Below, in pieces: positions 52,273 through 58,519 of a stretch of DNA of 58,519 nucleotides (positions are counted from its first letter, which is position 1; the number at the start of each line of letters is the position of its first letter). This DNA is from a bacterium (GTDB lineage Bacteria > Patescibacteriota > Saccharimonadia > Saccharimonadales > UBA4665). Where the stretch lies: contig JAJZMC010000011.1 in NCBI GenBank assembly GCA_021803105.1, positions 1 through 58,519 on the forward strand, written 5' to 3'. The translations under genes and the position numbers were made by a program. The notes beneath the pieces were generated by a model that had not been told where the DNA came from, did no database searches, and saw only the letters and a list, made by a program, of their open reading frames with translations.

Positions 52273-53109
52273 TTAACGACCTGACTTTAGCCAACTTCTA
52301 AAACCGTGTTTACGAGCTATATATAATTCTGCCTTCAACATTGCAGCCAATCGATTATACTCTCTTACGTTCTGTTCGTTTTTATGTAATACAGATATAG
52401 ATGGGTCAAAGTAGCCCAATAGGCCTATATTATGTACCCTTATGGCAAGGTCTTGTATCTCGTGCTCTCTAAGCTTTTCGTCAAACCCACCCAATTTAGC
52501 GAATACATCAGACCGCATTAACAGATTTGCCTCTACGTTCCAAAATACTTGCCGACGAACAGGGGCACTGAGTGGGTCAGGCCAATCTTCTAATAATTGA
52601 CTAAAACGGCCTCTTATAGCATTTGCTTTATCAGGATTATTAATTAGAAGAGGTTCTATCCTTGCTTGAATATTAGCACCTACATCACCACGTAACCCCT
52701 GATGCGGGCCGTAATTCCATACACTTTGGATACCTTCTGGAGTAAGGAGTAAGCCACCAACAAATCCTACTGGCCCAGTAGGCATTACATCATAAACTAC
52801 TTCAGGGATACGTTCTGTTTTAAGTGTTACATCAGCATCCATAAAATGAATAATTGCATCGTAGCCCAAAGCTCCGATTATTAAGTTACGGGTAGGACCC
52901 GCTCCTTTATTCTCTGCTACTGTCACAAAGTGAACACCAGAGCCATGATTAAAATTTTCTACTACTTCTCTACTCCCGTCAGTCGAAGCATCATCAAGAA
53001 CAAAAACATCAGCATATCCCTGGCTAGTCAGTTCTGGCAATAAAGCTGCTAACTGTTGTCCCATATTGTAATTAGGGATAGCCGCAACTACTGGTAGTTT
53101 TTCGGACAT
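52273..53109 (-). CDS. Family 2 glycosyltransferase
   Basis: The 278-residue GT-A protein has VVAAIPNYNMGQQLAALLPEL, FVLDDASTDGSREVVENF (nucleotide-sugar Asp), AENKGAGPTRNLII and the metal-binding DxD in HFMDADVTLKTERIP, then ANLLMRSDVFAKLGGFDEKLREHEIQDLAIRVH (acceptor side with the catalytic-base region). It lacks membrane helices. It would transfer a sugar to a surface polysaccharide or glycoprotein. G+C seems higher than in the core genes. It is cargo in the toxin-antitoxin island. Confidence 0.9.
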   Translation of the reverse strand: MSEKLPVVAAIPNYNMGQQLAALLPELTSQGYADVFVLDDASTDGSREVVENFNHGSGVHFVTVAENKGAGPTRNLIIGALGYDAIIHFMDADVTLKTERIPEVVYDVMPTGPVGFVGGLLLTPEGIQSVWNYGPHQGLRGDVGANIQARIEPLLINNPDKANAIRGRFSQLLEDWPDPLSAPVRRQVFWNVEANLLMRSDVFAKLGGFDEKLREHEIQDLAIRVHNIGLLGYFDPSISVLHKNEQNVREYNRLAAMLKAELYIARKHGFRSWLKSGR

Positions 53110-53240
53110 AATCCCAAAATTATAACATTTATTTAATTATGTGTCAATGAAATCAAGCTATAGTCTATCAAGTTATAGTCTCGTACACTTTTAGGTATAA
53201 ACTACCTATTTGGTCTAACAGAACTAGTACGGGATATGTG

Positions 53241-53330
53241 ACGCATTTCAAACATCCTCAATTAAAAAATACAATGATTCAAAATAGCGTACCTTGTAAA
53301 AATCTTTAACCTATCTGGTAACTTGCTCAA
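53241..53330 (+). repeat. Dispersed repeat R4, copy a (decayed HTH end)
   Basis: GACGCATTTCAAACATC is identical to the start of R4b at 55024. The following frame reads RISNILN...LVKIFNLSGNLL with stops, the second half of an Xre helix-turn-helix domain. It overlaps the 3' end of the VapC gene on the other strand. Confidence 0.55.
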
Positions 53331-53724
53331 TATTTAAAGTCTGGGCGTCCTTTTGTAGTTTATTATCAAAAGTAAATATCTTTGTGATACCTGCATCTAA
53401 AACTAGTTGCAATATTAAAGCATCATTGATTCCTACTTTTAACTTCTTACTCAATTGAGTATAACGCATCGCAAAATCTATACTAGGCGAAGGCTCTGCG
53501 AGAATTAAATTAGGTAATTTTGAAATCTTGTCTACTACTCTCGTCAAATCTATACCAGAATCAATCCTTGACAAAATAAACAAAACCTCTTCAATAATAT
53601 GGTGAGATGTTACAGGCTGTTCATCATCATCTATTAGTCTTTGTAATAAATCAATTGCCAGTACATGACTATCAGAAGTTTCATCTAAATAATAAATCAA
53701 CACATTGGCATCTAAAAGAACCAC
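53311..53724 (-). CDS. PIN-domain RNase toxin of a Phd/VapC pair
   Basis: The 137-residue protein starts MVLLDANVLIYYLDE (first Asp), has HHIIEEVLFIL (Glu), GINDALILQLVLDAG (Asp) and IFTFDNKLQKDA (Asp), all the PIN metal ligands. It follows its antitoxin by 8 bases. The pair is intact. The last bases overlap a decayed HTH repeat on the other strand (R4a). Confidence 0.9.
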   Translation of the reverse strand: MVLLDANVLIYYLDETSDSHVLAIDLLQRLIDDDEQPVTSHHIIEEVLFILSRIDSGIDLTRVVDKISKLPNLILAEPSPSIDFAMRYTQLSKKLKVGINDALILQLVLDAGITKIFTFDNKLQKDAQTLNIEQVTR

Positions 53725-53732
53725 TGTTTAAC

Positions 53733-53972
53733 CTATTTATATTTACTTTCTGCTAACTTATTAAGATATTCAGGCGTAAGAGGTTTTCCTACCTTTTCTT
53801 GTAAGCGAAAGCCTCCGCCAACCACCTTACTACTCTTAGCAGTTAAGGCTATAGGTTCCAATCTAGCTACTGGCCTGCCTGCCTTACCTATAGTAATACG
53901 CTCTCCGTTAGCTACTCTGTCAAGCAGCTTAGAGAAGTTTGTTTTTGCATCGTGTACATTAACTACATTCAT
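53733..53972 (-). CDS. Phd/YefM-family antitoxin
   Basis: The 79-residue protein has the Phd N-terminal domain: NVVNVHDAKTNFSKLLDRVANGERITIGKAGRPVARLEPI (A-x-x-x-[FL]-x-x-L-[LI]-x-x-[VL]-x-x-G-E-x-[IV]-x-I-x-x-x-G-x-P-[VI]-A-x-L). The C-terminal tail (about 48-79) binds the toxin. It precedes the PIN toxin gene in the standard order. Confidence 0.92.
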   Translation of the reverse strand: MNVVNVHDAKTNFSKLLDRVANGERITIGKAGRPVARLEPIALTAKSSKVVGGGFRLQEKVGKPLTPEYLNKLAESKYK

Positions 53973-54073
53973 ACTATTAGTCTAGAGGACTAAGTAGACT
54001 TTGTCAATAGCGTTATTATTGAGCCCAGATAAGACTCTAATTGTTTTACAAGAAGTAAATCTTAACAAATTAA

Positions 54074-54096
54074 ATGGGGTCTTACTATAACCCCAT
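54074..54096. repeat. Perfect hairpin ATGGGGT/ACCCCAT
   Basis: A 7-pair stem with a 9-base loop in the gap between the antitoxin and the HAD gene. No U-tract follows, so it is not a terminator by itself. Confidence 0.45.
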
Positions 54097-54109
54097 ATCT
54101 GTGCTAGTA

Positions 54110-54211
54110 ATGCAACAGATAAGTAAAAATTTACACCCTATAAGAGATGAGATGGTTAGATGGAAGAAGATATTGGAAGAGCCGTATCGAGAATATTTAC
54201 AACCTAAATAA
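54110..54211 (+). repeat. Dispersed repeat R3, copy b
   Basis: The plus frame LHPIRDEMVRWKKILEEPYREYLQPK ends in a stop, and looks like the C-terminus of a gene now lacking its beginning. It aligns with R3a at 52149. Confidence 0.55.
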
Positions 54212-54221
54212 GTCTAGGGAG

Positions 54222-54890
54222 TTACACCACTAAACTTTCAAGTATGTCGTAGTTTACGTTCTTCCAATCATCAAATGTAACTGCCGTACCCGCAAGCGCG
54301 GTTTTATCTATATTATATTTAGTAATACCAACCACAACAGCACCTGCTGCGTTAGCCGCCTGAATACCAGCGGCTGAATCCTCAAAAACAATACTCTTAG
54401 TGAGTGAAGCTCCTAAACGTTGGATTGCAGTCAAATAGGACTCTGGGTGCGGTTTATGCTCTTTTACATCATTAGCAGTGATAATCTCATCAAAAAAATC
54501 ACTTAAACCTAGTATGCGTAACTTATTGTCGGTACTTTGTCGTGTCGCAGATGTTGCAACCGCAATTGGAACATGATGATTTTTTAAATCTCTTAGGAAG
54601 TCTAGTAAATCAGGGTCGGCCTTGATGTAATTTTCCTTTAAATCATCATACATTTTGGTGACTACCTTATCTATAAACTCGTCTTCATCTATACGAACAC
54701 CAGCATTTTTGTGTACGGCTTTTAATAGATTCGTTAGTGAGCCCCCTTTATGCGCTTCATCATGTGGGTCCGGTACTGACTCTATATCTATGTTATAATC
54801 TTCTTTTAAGATTTTGCTCTTTACTCGATAAGCCGAGGCGACTGAATCAATTAGAACACCGTCCATATCAAAAACTACAGCTTCTATCAT
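54222..54890 (-). CDS. HAD-superfamily phosphatase/phosphoglucomutase-like
   Basis: The protein has VVFDMDGVLIDS (nucleophile Asp and acid Asp), a cap domain (about 15-95), VAVATSATRQSTDNKLRILG (Ser/Thr motif), KPHPESYLTAIQRLG (Lys) and VFEDSAAGIQAANAAGAVVVGI (acidic motif IV), a complete HAD set with C1 cap as in beta-phosphoglucomutases and PGP-like phosphatases. The start is set at ATG 54890 (MIEAVVFD): TGCTATACT, an extended -10, ends 6 bases upstream. The longer frame from 54932 starts inside the promoter. Confidence 0.9.
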   Translation of the reverse strand: MIEAVVFDMDGVLIDSVASAYRVKSKILKEDYNIDIESVPDPHDEAHKGGSLTNLLKAVHKNAGVRIDEDEFIDKVVTKMYDDLKENYIKADPDLLDFLRDLKNHHVPIAVATSATRQSTDNKLRILGLSDFFDEIITANDVKEHKPHPESYLTAIQRLGASLTKSIVFEDSAAGIQAANAAGAVVVGITKYNIDKTALAGTAVTFDDWKNVNYDILESLVV

Positions 54891-55020
54891 GTATTCAGTA
54901 TAGCAAAAAGAGTATGAAGGATTTACACCCAATTTAACATAGACAGTTTCTATCCTCTACAAAAAATGATGACATACCCAACGACATATCCTATCTGTTA
55001 TTCAAAATGATGCGGCATAG

Positions 55021-55113
55021 CGGACGCATTTCAAACATCTGTAATAAAGACTATCAATGACAGGAAACTTGTGAAATTAGCTGAGGTGTTCGAACTATCA
55101 CCAAACCTACTAT
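55021..55113 (+). repeat. Dispersed repeat R4, copy b (decayed HTH end)
   Basis: After GACGCATTTCAAACATC the frames read RISNI, then with one frameshift TINDRKLVKLAEVFELSPNLL and a stop, an Xre-domain C-terminal half. Confidence 0.6.
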
Positions 55114-55136
55114 AAAAGTAAAAGTTAATCTAACAA

Positions 55137-55676
55137 TTATCTTTTAAAAAGTTCTGTATAATAGTCAATTATATTCTGTCGAACACCAGCTGCTTCAAGC
55201 TCGTTTACGCTGTTAAACCGTCTAAAGCCAGCTTTAGTATCATATTCTTCAGGGTCTAAATTGCTAGTGGCAGCCGTTAGTTCTTCGTCAGTAACTTCGA
55301 GACCAAAAACATAGTTTATATCGTGGCGTCCTTCATTAGAGGGTGGCTGCAACCGATAAGGCCAGATATATTCAATAATTCCTAGAAAAATAAACCTATC
55401 TTCGTCAATCTCCAGACTCGTTTCTGTTTTAACACGACGAGTAATGGTTTCAGTAGCTGTTTCTCCAGCTTTTCGAGCACCTCCAACAACCCACAATCCT
55501 TCACCTGGTATAATTATTCGTGTGGTTAAGAAAACTGCCTTAGGAGCTCTTTGGAAAAAAATTACATCGCTGCTTGTCACTGGTCTTGCCGAGTACATTT
55601 CAGACAACGCTTTATCAGACATATACTTGGGTTTCATCTTATAGGAAGAATCTTGCTCGTAACGTTTTTGTAGCAT
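55137..55676 (-). CDS. GDP-mannose mannosyl hydrolase-like NUDIX protein
   Basis: The 179-residue protein has IIIPGEGLWVVGGARKAGETATETITRRVKTETSLEI, a Nudix box in which RE-x2-EE is changed to RR-VK-TE. GDP-mannose mannosyl hydrolases (Gmm) have the same kind of altered box and the same preceding segment (P-x-x-G-x-W-x-x-PGG), so this subfamily is preferred, though the substrate is unproven. It lies in the same island as a glycosyltransferase. TATAAT lies 6 bases before the ATG, giving a leaderless start. Confidence 0.75.
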   Translation of the reverse strand: MLQKRYEQDSSYKMKPKYMSDKALSEMYSARPVTSSDVIFFQRAPKAVFLTTRIIIPGEGLWVVGGARKAGETATETITRRVKTETSLEIDEDRFIFLGIIEYIWPYRLQPPSNEGRHDINYVFGLEVTDEELTAATSNLDPEEYDTKAGFRRFNSVNELEAAGVRQNIIDYYTELFKR

Positions 55677-55708
55677 TAAAATATTATACTATGATAAAAA
55701 ATAATAGT

Positions 55709-55800
55709 GCCCCTTATTAGTCATATTAAGAATGAAATAGAAGTATAGTCAGCTTATCTAAAGATGTGACTGTTGCTAGAAATAAGCTCGAGAGAATCTT
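55709..55800. repeat. Dispersed repeat R1, copy c
   Basis: GCCCCTTATTAGTCATATTAAG then AATGAAATAGAAGTATAGTC; with one frameshift it reads SIVSLSKDVTVARNKLERIFLT and a stop. It fills the gap between the NUDIX and VapC genes. Confidence 0.6.
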
Positions 55801-55813
55801 TCTGACTTAAGGC

Positions 55814-56197
55814 CTAGATACCTTCTATGTGACTACCACCGTATTTGATGAGATTTTTATCAAAACTAAGTAAATAGTTTTTATATACTTTTGCTTCTGT
55901 AGCTGCATAACAATCAACAATAGATAAACTGGATTGCTTTTCATATAATTCAAGCGTTTGATCTAGGAAATAAACATTATAAATCATATTTGGTAGGCTT
56001 AAGAATGATTTTAACAACCTAACTATATCTTGTCTATCAAGCTCAATAACTCTTTCTAAAACAAACACTATCTCTGTCGCGACAACATCAGTAATATAAC
56101 AACCAGAACTTGCTATTATTGTCCTAACTTTTTCTGCCTGCTCGGGTATATCGTTAAGTAAGTAACGAAGAACTATATTGGTATCTAAACTATTCAT
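55814..56197 (-). CDS. PIN-domain RNase toxin of an AbrB/VapC pair
   Basis: The 127-residue protein has MNSLDTNIVLRYLLND (first Asp), DVVATEIVFVLER (Glu), SIVDCYAATEAKVY (Asp) and LLSFDKNLIKYGG (Asp), the PIN metal site. It follows its antitoxin by 1 base. The pair looks intact. Confidence 0.9.
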   Translation of the reverse strand: MNSLDTNIVLRYLLNDIPEQAEKVRTIIASSGCYITDVVATEIVFVLERVIELDRQDIVRLLKSFLSLPNMIYNVYFLDQTLELYEKQSSLSIVDCYAATEAKVYKNYLLSFDKNLIKYGGSHIEGI

Positions 56198-56198
56198 A

Positions 56199-56459
56199 CT
56201 AACTACTGGTCCAAGCTTTTGCGGCAGCCTCTTTTAAAACTTTTCCTGTTAATCCCTTTTTATGGCTTGGTATCTTCTTGGTAATTTCATTTCGTAACAG
56301 TTCAAAGTCGGCAATTGTAACACCTCCACCGATGATAATTTTATTGTTTCTATCTAAAGTCAGGCTTACTTTTTGTCCAGGTTTAAAGCCCAAAGCTCGG
56401 CGTAATGGTGCCGCTATAGTAATAGTGCCTTTGCTTGTCATAGTTGTAGTGTATTTCAT
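56199..56459 (-). CDS. AbrB/SpoVT-type antitoxin
   Basis: The N-terminal swapped-hairpin domain TTMTSKGTITIAAPLRRALGFKPGQKVSLTLDRNNKIII matches AbrB/MazE-like antitoxins (S/T-x-KG-x-[IV]-x-[IL]-P-x-x-[IL]-R-x-x-L-G-[IF]-x-x-G). The C-terminal helix-rich tail (about 48-86) would wrap the VapC toxin. GTATTAC...GTAATAC flanks the -10 box, an expected autoregulatory operator. Confidence 0.92.
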   Translation of the reverse strand: MKYTTTMTSKGTITIAAPLRRALGFKPGQKVSLTLDRNNKIIIGGGVTIADFELLRNEITKKIPSHKKGLTGKVLKEAAAKAWTSS

Positions 56460-56495
56460 GTATTACATTTTATTATTCGTAATACGTACTGTCAA
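56460..56495 (-). promoter_or_regulatory. AbrB-type antitoxin promoter and operator
   Basis: Minus strand: TTGACA (56490-56495), a 17-base spacer and TAAAAT (56467-56472), with the ATG 7 bases later. The inverted repeat GTATTAC/GTAATAC (56460-56466/56479-56485) brackets the -10 box. Confidence 0.8.
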
Positions 56496-56522
56496 CTTCT
56501 TCTTTCGTCTTAACACGTATAA

Positions 56523-56774
56523 ATAGCTGTTTACTTAAATTATAATGAGACCCTAATTAAGATTAAAGAGTTAAAATTAAACAAAGAAAAAAAGGCCCAT
56601 TTACTGACCTCTGTACCCGAACAAGTGGTGCGGAGTTTTAGACGAAGTCAGAACCGCACTGCTTACATATTCTATGGCCTAGAACAGGCAAAAACATCTA
56701 GAATTGAAAATTCTAATAATTTTAAGCTTCACAACCTGGCAAAAATATTTAATTTATCGAGTGAGCTTATTTAG
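56523..56774 (+). pseudogene. Relic of an Xre-type helix-turn-helix gene (contains R2b)
   Basis: The plus-strand frame is open for 83 codons but has no ATG, GTG or TTG at the expected N-terminus. It reads IKELKLNKEKKAHLLTSV near the start and later GLEQAKTSRIENSNNFKLHNLAKIFNLSSELI, the typical second half of an Xre/Cro HTH (Q-x-x-[IVT]-S-R-I-E-N ... L-x-x-[IL]-A-x-[IV]-[FL]). Shorter, more broken copies of both parts occur at 52066, 53241 and 55021. It is probably inactive unless a non-standard start is used. Confidence 0.6.
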
Positions 56775-56801
56775 ACATTCGTGTCTAATATTAATACTCT
56801 T

Positions 56802-57455
56802 TTACAACTTTCTAGTTAACACATTCAATCGTTTGGGTTTTTCATTATCATAAACAGTCACTATCTCTACTATGTCCAAATTACTATCTGCAAATAACGT
56901 TCCTAATCTATCCAATGTACGATGCACCATTGTCAGGGTAAGGCCGAAATTGCCAACTTCATCTACATACATACCTTCTTTAATATTTGAGTTAAAATGC
57001 CTTTGTGTTTTATCTGGATGAGGAACTGAAAATAGTAAATGACCACCTTCTTTTATTTTGGAACTAAGGTTACTTAGAATGATATCAAGATCAACAACGT
57101 AGTGAAACACTAGTTTTGCAATAATTAAGTCGTATGTTTTATCAGTTTCGACTTCCCCATCGCTATTACAAGATATAAAATTGATTGCTTGGTGGCTTTC
57201 TCTTGCAATACCAAGTAAATTATTTGATGGATCACAACCATCAACTACTCTATCTTGTCGTTGAAACATTACAGAGAAATTACCAGCTCCGCACCCAAAA
57301 TCGAGTACATCACCTGTTATACTTTCGCTCATTGCAAGCAACGAAGGCATATTTTTCTCATATTCAAATCGGTTAGCTTTCTCGTTAGAAGCTTGTTTTG
57401 CGAATACATCTGCCCACTCGTCATAATATGCTACTGGATTAATCACATCAATCAT
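56802..57455 (-). CDS. Class I SAM-dependent methyltransferase
   Basis: The protein has VLDFGCGAGNFSVMFQRQ (motif I, SAM binding), GCDPSNNLLGIAR (motif II) and YDLIIAKLVFHYVVDLD with LSSKIKEGGHLLFSVPHP (motifs IV-VI). N-terminal PVAYYDEWADVFAKQ is typical of small-molecule methyltransferases of the UbiE/biotin-C group. The start is placed at ATG 57455; the frame runs upstream to 57554, but those 33 codons come from repeat R1d. The substrate is unknown. Confidence 0.88.
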   Translation of the reverse strand: MIDVINPVAYYDEWADVFAKQASNEKANRFEYEKNMPSLLAMSESITGDVLDFGCGAGNFSVMFQRQDRVVDGCDPSNNLLGIARESHQAINFISCNSDGEVETDKTYDLIIAKLVFHYVVDLDIILSNLSSKIKEGGHLLFSVPHPDKTQRHFNSNIKEGMYVDEVGNFGLTLTMVHRTLDRLGTLFADSNLDIVEIVTVYDNEKPKRLNVLTRKL

Positions 57456-57538
57456 TATTTTATAATAACAAAAATAGACCAAAATAGCCTCAAATGTTTG
57501 AAAGTATACTGTTTCAAAATCGTCTGGGTCGAATTGAT

Positions 57539-57620
57539 GCCCCTTATCGGTCATGTTTAGAATAAAGTGTTATAAAAGTATTGTTGGTTTATCCAAAGAA
57601 ATAGTTATTGCTAGACATGC
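57539..57620. repeat. Dispersed repeat R1, copy d
   Basis: TGCCCCTTATCGGTCATGTTTAG and following bases; the minus strand gives MTDKGHQFDPDDF, an in-frame extension of the methyltransferase that is probably relic sequence. The plus strand reads IKCYKSIVGLSKEIVIARH. Confidence 0.6.
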
Positions 57621-57680
57621 TTTGTGTAGGGCTACCCCAATAATCAGTACTACAATCTTTGATAGTACTAATAATAATTA

Positions 57681-57947
57681 TTAGCGGGTAGCACCTACGC
57701 CTTTATGGATATACTCTTTGATGAGGGATTGGTAGGGAACATTGGTTTCGTTAGCCCGTTCTTTGACTCGATTTAAATCAGCAACCGATATCCTGATAGA
57801 TACAGGTCTAGTAGAAGGTTTTAAGTTCGGAAAGCTTACTCTTTCAAAATCTTTAGAGTTAAAATGATCTGAAAGTTCAAATTTACTCCAAAACTTTCGC
57901 TCTTCATCTTCGTTTTTAAATTTAGGAATATTAAGCTGCTTTTTCAT
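57681..57947 (-). CDS. brnA: BrnA/CopG-type antitoxin
   Basis: The protein has a Lys/Glu-rich start with KFKNEDEERKFWSKFELSDHF, and then a C-terminal ribbon-helix-helix: RPVSIRISVADLNRVKERANETNVPYQSLIKEYI. That layout (tail first, RHH last) is typical of BrnA. The frame extends to a TTG at 57956, but the ATG at 57947 has a good ribosome site (AAGGAG). It overlaps the brnT end by 17 bases. Confidence 0.88.
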   Translation of the reverse strand: MKKQLNIPKFKNEDEERKFWSKFELSDHFNSKDFERVSFPNLKPSTRPVSIRISVADLNRVKERANETNVPYQSLIKEYIHKGVGATR

Positions 57948-58230
57948 AGATTTCAATCTCCTTTCTCTTAGTAATGTCTCGGGCAGATATAATTCTTATC
58001 TTTTCGCTCCTTATAGTGAATACCAAATAAAGCAATCTATTCTGCCTTGTTTGACCCAGAAGGATAAATCGTTCTTCTTGGTTAGAATGAAGTTTGTCTT
58101 TAAGGATAACCTTCTTTGGATCAAAGAATATCTCTTCACACTCCCAATCTTCGACACCATGACTGCCTTTATTCTTGTCACTATTACCGCTATCCCAGTT
58201 AAATTGGAACGGTTCAACAATAACAATCAT
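57931..58230 (-). CDS. brnT: BrnT-type RNase toxin
   Basis: The 99-residue toxin has the BrnT pattern: FQFNWDSGNSDKNKGSHGVEDWECEEIFFDP (F-x-W-D-x-x-K-x-x-x-N-x-x-KHGV-x-F-x-x-x), HSNQEERFILLGQ, LLYLVFTIRSEKIRIISARDITKRKEIEIYE. BrnT folds like RelE and cleaves RNA. The toxin gene comes before the antitoxin, as is usual for BrnTA. An inverted repeat at its start codon is the likely BrnA operator. Confidence 0.9.
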   Translation of the reverse strand: MIVIVEPFQFNWDSGNSDKNKGSHGVEDWECEEIFFDPKKVILKDKLHSNQEERFILLGQTRQNRLLYLVFTIRSEKIRIISARDITKRKEIEIYEKAA

Positions 58231-58251
58231 GTATATACAGTATTATACATG
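58228..58251. promoter_or_regulatory. Operator palindrome at the brnT start
   Basis: CATGTATA (58228-58235) and TATACATG (58244-58251) form a perfect 8-base inverted repeat that includes the start codon and a TATAAT box, expected for BrnA autoregulation. Confidence 0.75.
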
Positions 58252-58378
58252 CTTAAGTCAGTCAAGTACATATTAAGTAAATATATTGAGGCTTAAATTA
58301 GGAATTGTGGAAGTAAATTAAAGCAAATGAGTAAATTATAAATTACCCCTTAAACAGCCTTTCCTAGCAGTACAAGAA

Positions 58379-58513
58379 ATGTCAAAAACTCAAAATTGGT
58401 GCAGCAAACTGGTCAAGTTGCTAAGTAATGTAGCACATAACCTTGAGTATGATAATAAGTTCGGTGATTTAGTAGAATCACTACAGTTACGAGGGGACTT
58501 ATTGGCTTTATAA
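58379..58513 (+). CDS. Short hypothetical ORF at the window end
   Basis: A 44-codon frame, MSKTQNWCSKLVKLL..., ends NKFGDLVESLQLRGDLLAL. It is open 16 codons further upstream without a better start. No family recognised; it may be another gene relic of the island. No ribosome site is obvious. Confidence 0.3.
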   Translation: MSKTQNWCSKLVKLLSNVAHNLEYDNKFGDLVESLQLRGDLLAL

Positions 58514-58519
58514 CAAGGA

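Noticed and set aside
57456-57554. The 33-codon N-terminal extension of the methyltransferase
   Set aside because: It arises from repeat R1d; the family start fits ATG 57455 and the extension has no methyltransferase features.
58011-58296. Plus-strand and second minus-strand frames overlapping brnT
   Set aside because: They are out-of-frame shadows of brnT, which has a full family match.
50465-58513. Classical integron with attC sites
   Set aside because: No GTTRRRY/RYYYAAC core pairs or integrase gene were recognised, and genes lie on both strands.

Overview
The window is an AT-rich (about one third G+C by eye) bacterial segment using TGA as a stop. Gene content and layout point to the Candidate Phyla Radiation (Patescibacteria), most likely Candidatus Saccharibacteria or a close relative. 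It has short intergenic gaps and many small membrane-anchored proteins. It has a MurF-like ligase with N-terminal membrane helices, an rpsP-KH-trmD block without rimM, a VirD4/TraG-like membrane ATPase, a type IV pilin operon, and rnc, NUDIX, nusB and rpmF side by side. The lineage is inferred from gene content, not from a marker tree.

Bases 1-4,400 hold a transposase remnant, a YggT-like protein, the large ATPase and the most unusual element of the window. That element is a sigma70-like promoter followed at +1 by a string of RNA hairpins, an orphan basic 152-residue ORF, a long stem enclosing an intrinsic terminator, and a complete type III hammerhead ribozyme at 4185-4238 with every core nucleotide present. 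Bases 4,394-11,431 carry four pilin-like genes (PilA/PilV/PilW/PilX style), a convergent 743-residue exported surface protein and a short operon ending in a lysozyme-like cell-wall hydrolase. Bases 11,442-34,800 hold lipid, isoprenoid and ion-transport genes (plsC, kup, yvcK, trans-prenyl synthase, uppS, VIT1-like). They also hold a Fur-glutaredoxin-rhodanese operon with a palindromic operator, a three-gene flavin electron-transfer module (RnfD/NqrB-like-reductase fusion, ApbE, FMN_bind protein), a nickel superoxide dismutase with its maturation protease, and trmD-KH-rpsP-rnc.

Bases 34,770-48,260 are housekeeping: nusB, rpmF, leuS, ddl, a murF-like gene, ligA (with its zinc-finger cysteines missing), htpX-lemA, a D,D-carboxypeptidase and three tRNAs (Ala-GGC, Leu-TAA, Cys-GCA). 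A GC-rich folded RNA candidate lies between ligA and tRNA-Ala. Bases 49,269-50,356 form a second self-contained unit: a secreted repeat protein gene with structured leader and trailer, bracketed by inverted repeats.

From about 50,460 to the end the character changes to an accessory island. It has four intact toxin-antitoxin pairs (FitAB-like, Phd/VapC, AbrB/VapC, BrnTA) and one decayed pair. Single cargo genes (GT2 glycosyltransferase, HAD phosphatase, GDP-mannose-hydrolase-like NUDIX, SAM methyltransferase) are mixed in. The genes are separated by dispersed, decayed repeats, several of which are pieces of Xre-type helix-turn-helix genes. Many genes in both parts appear to be leaderless, with a -10 box only 6-9 bases before the ATG.
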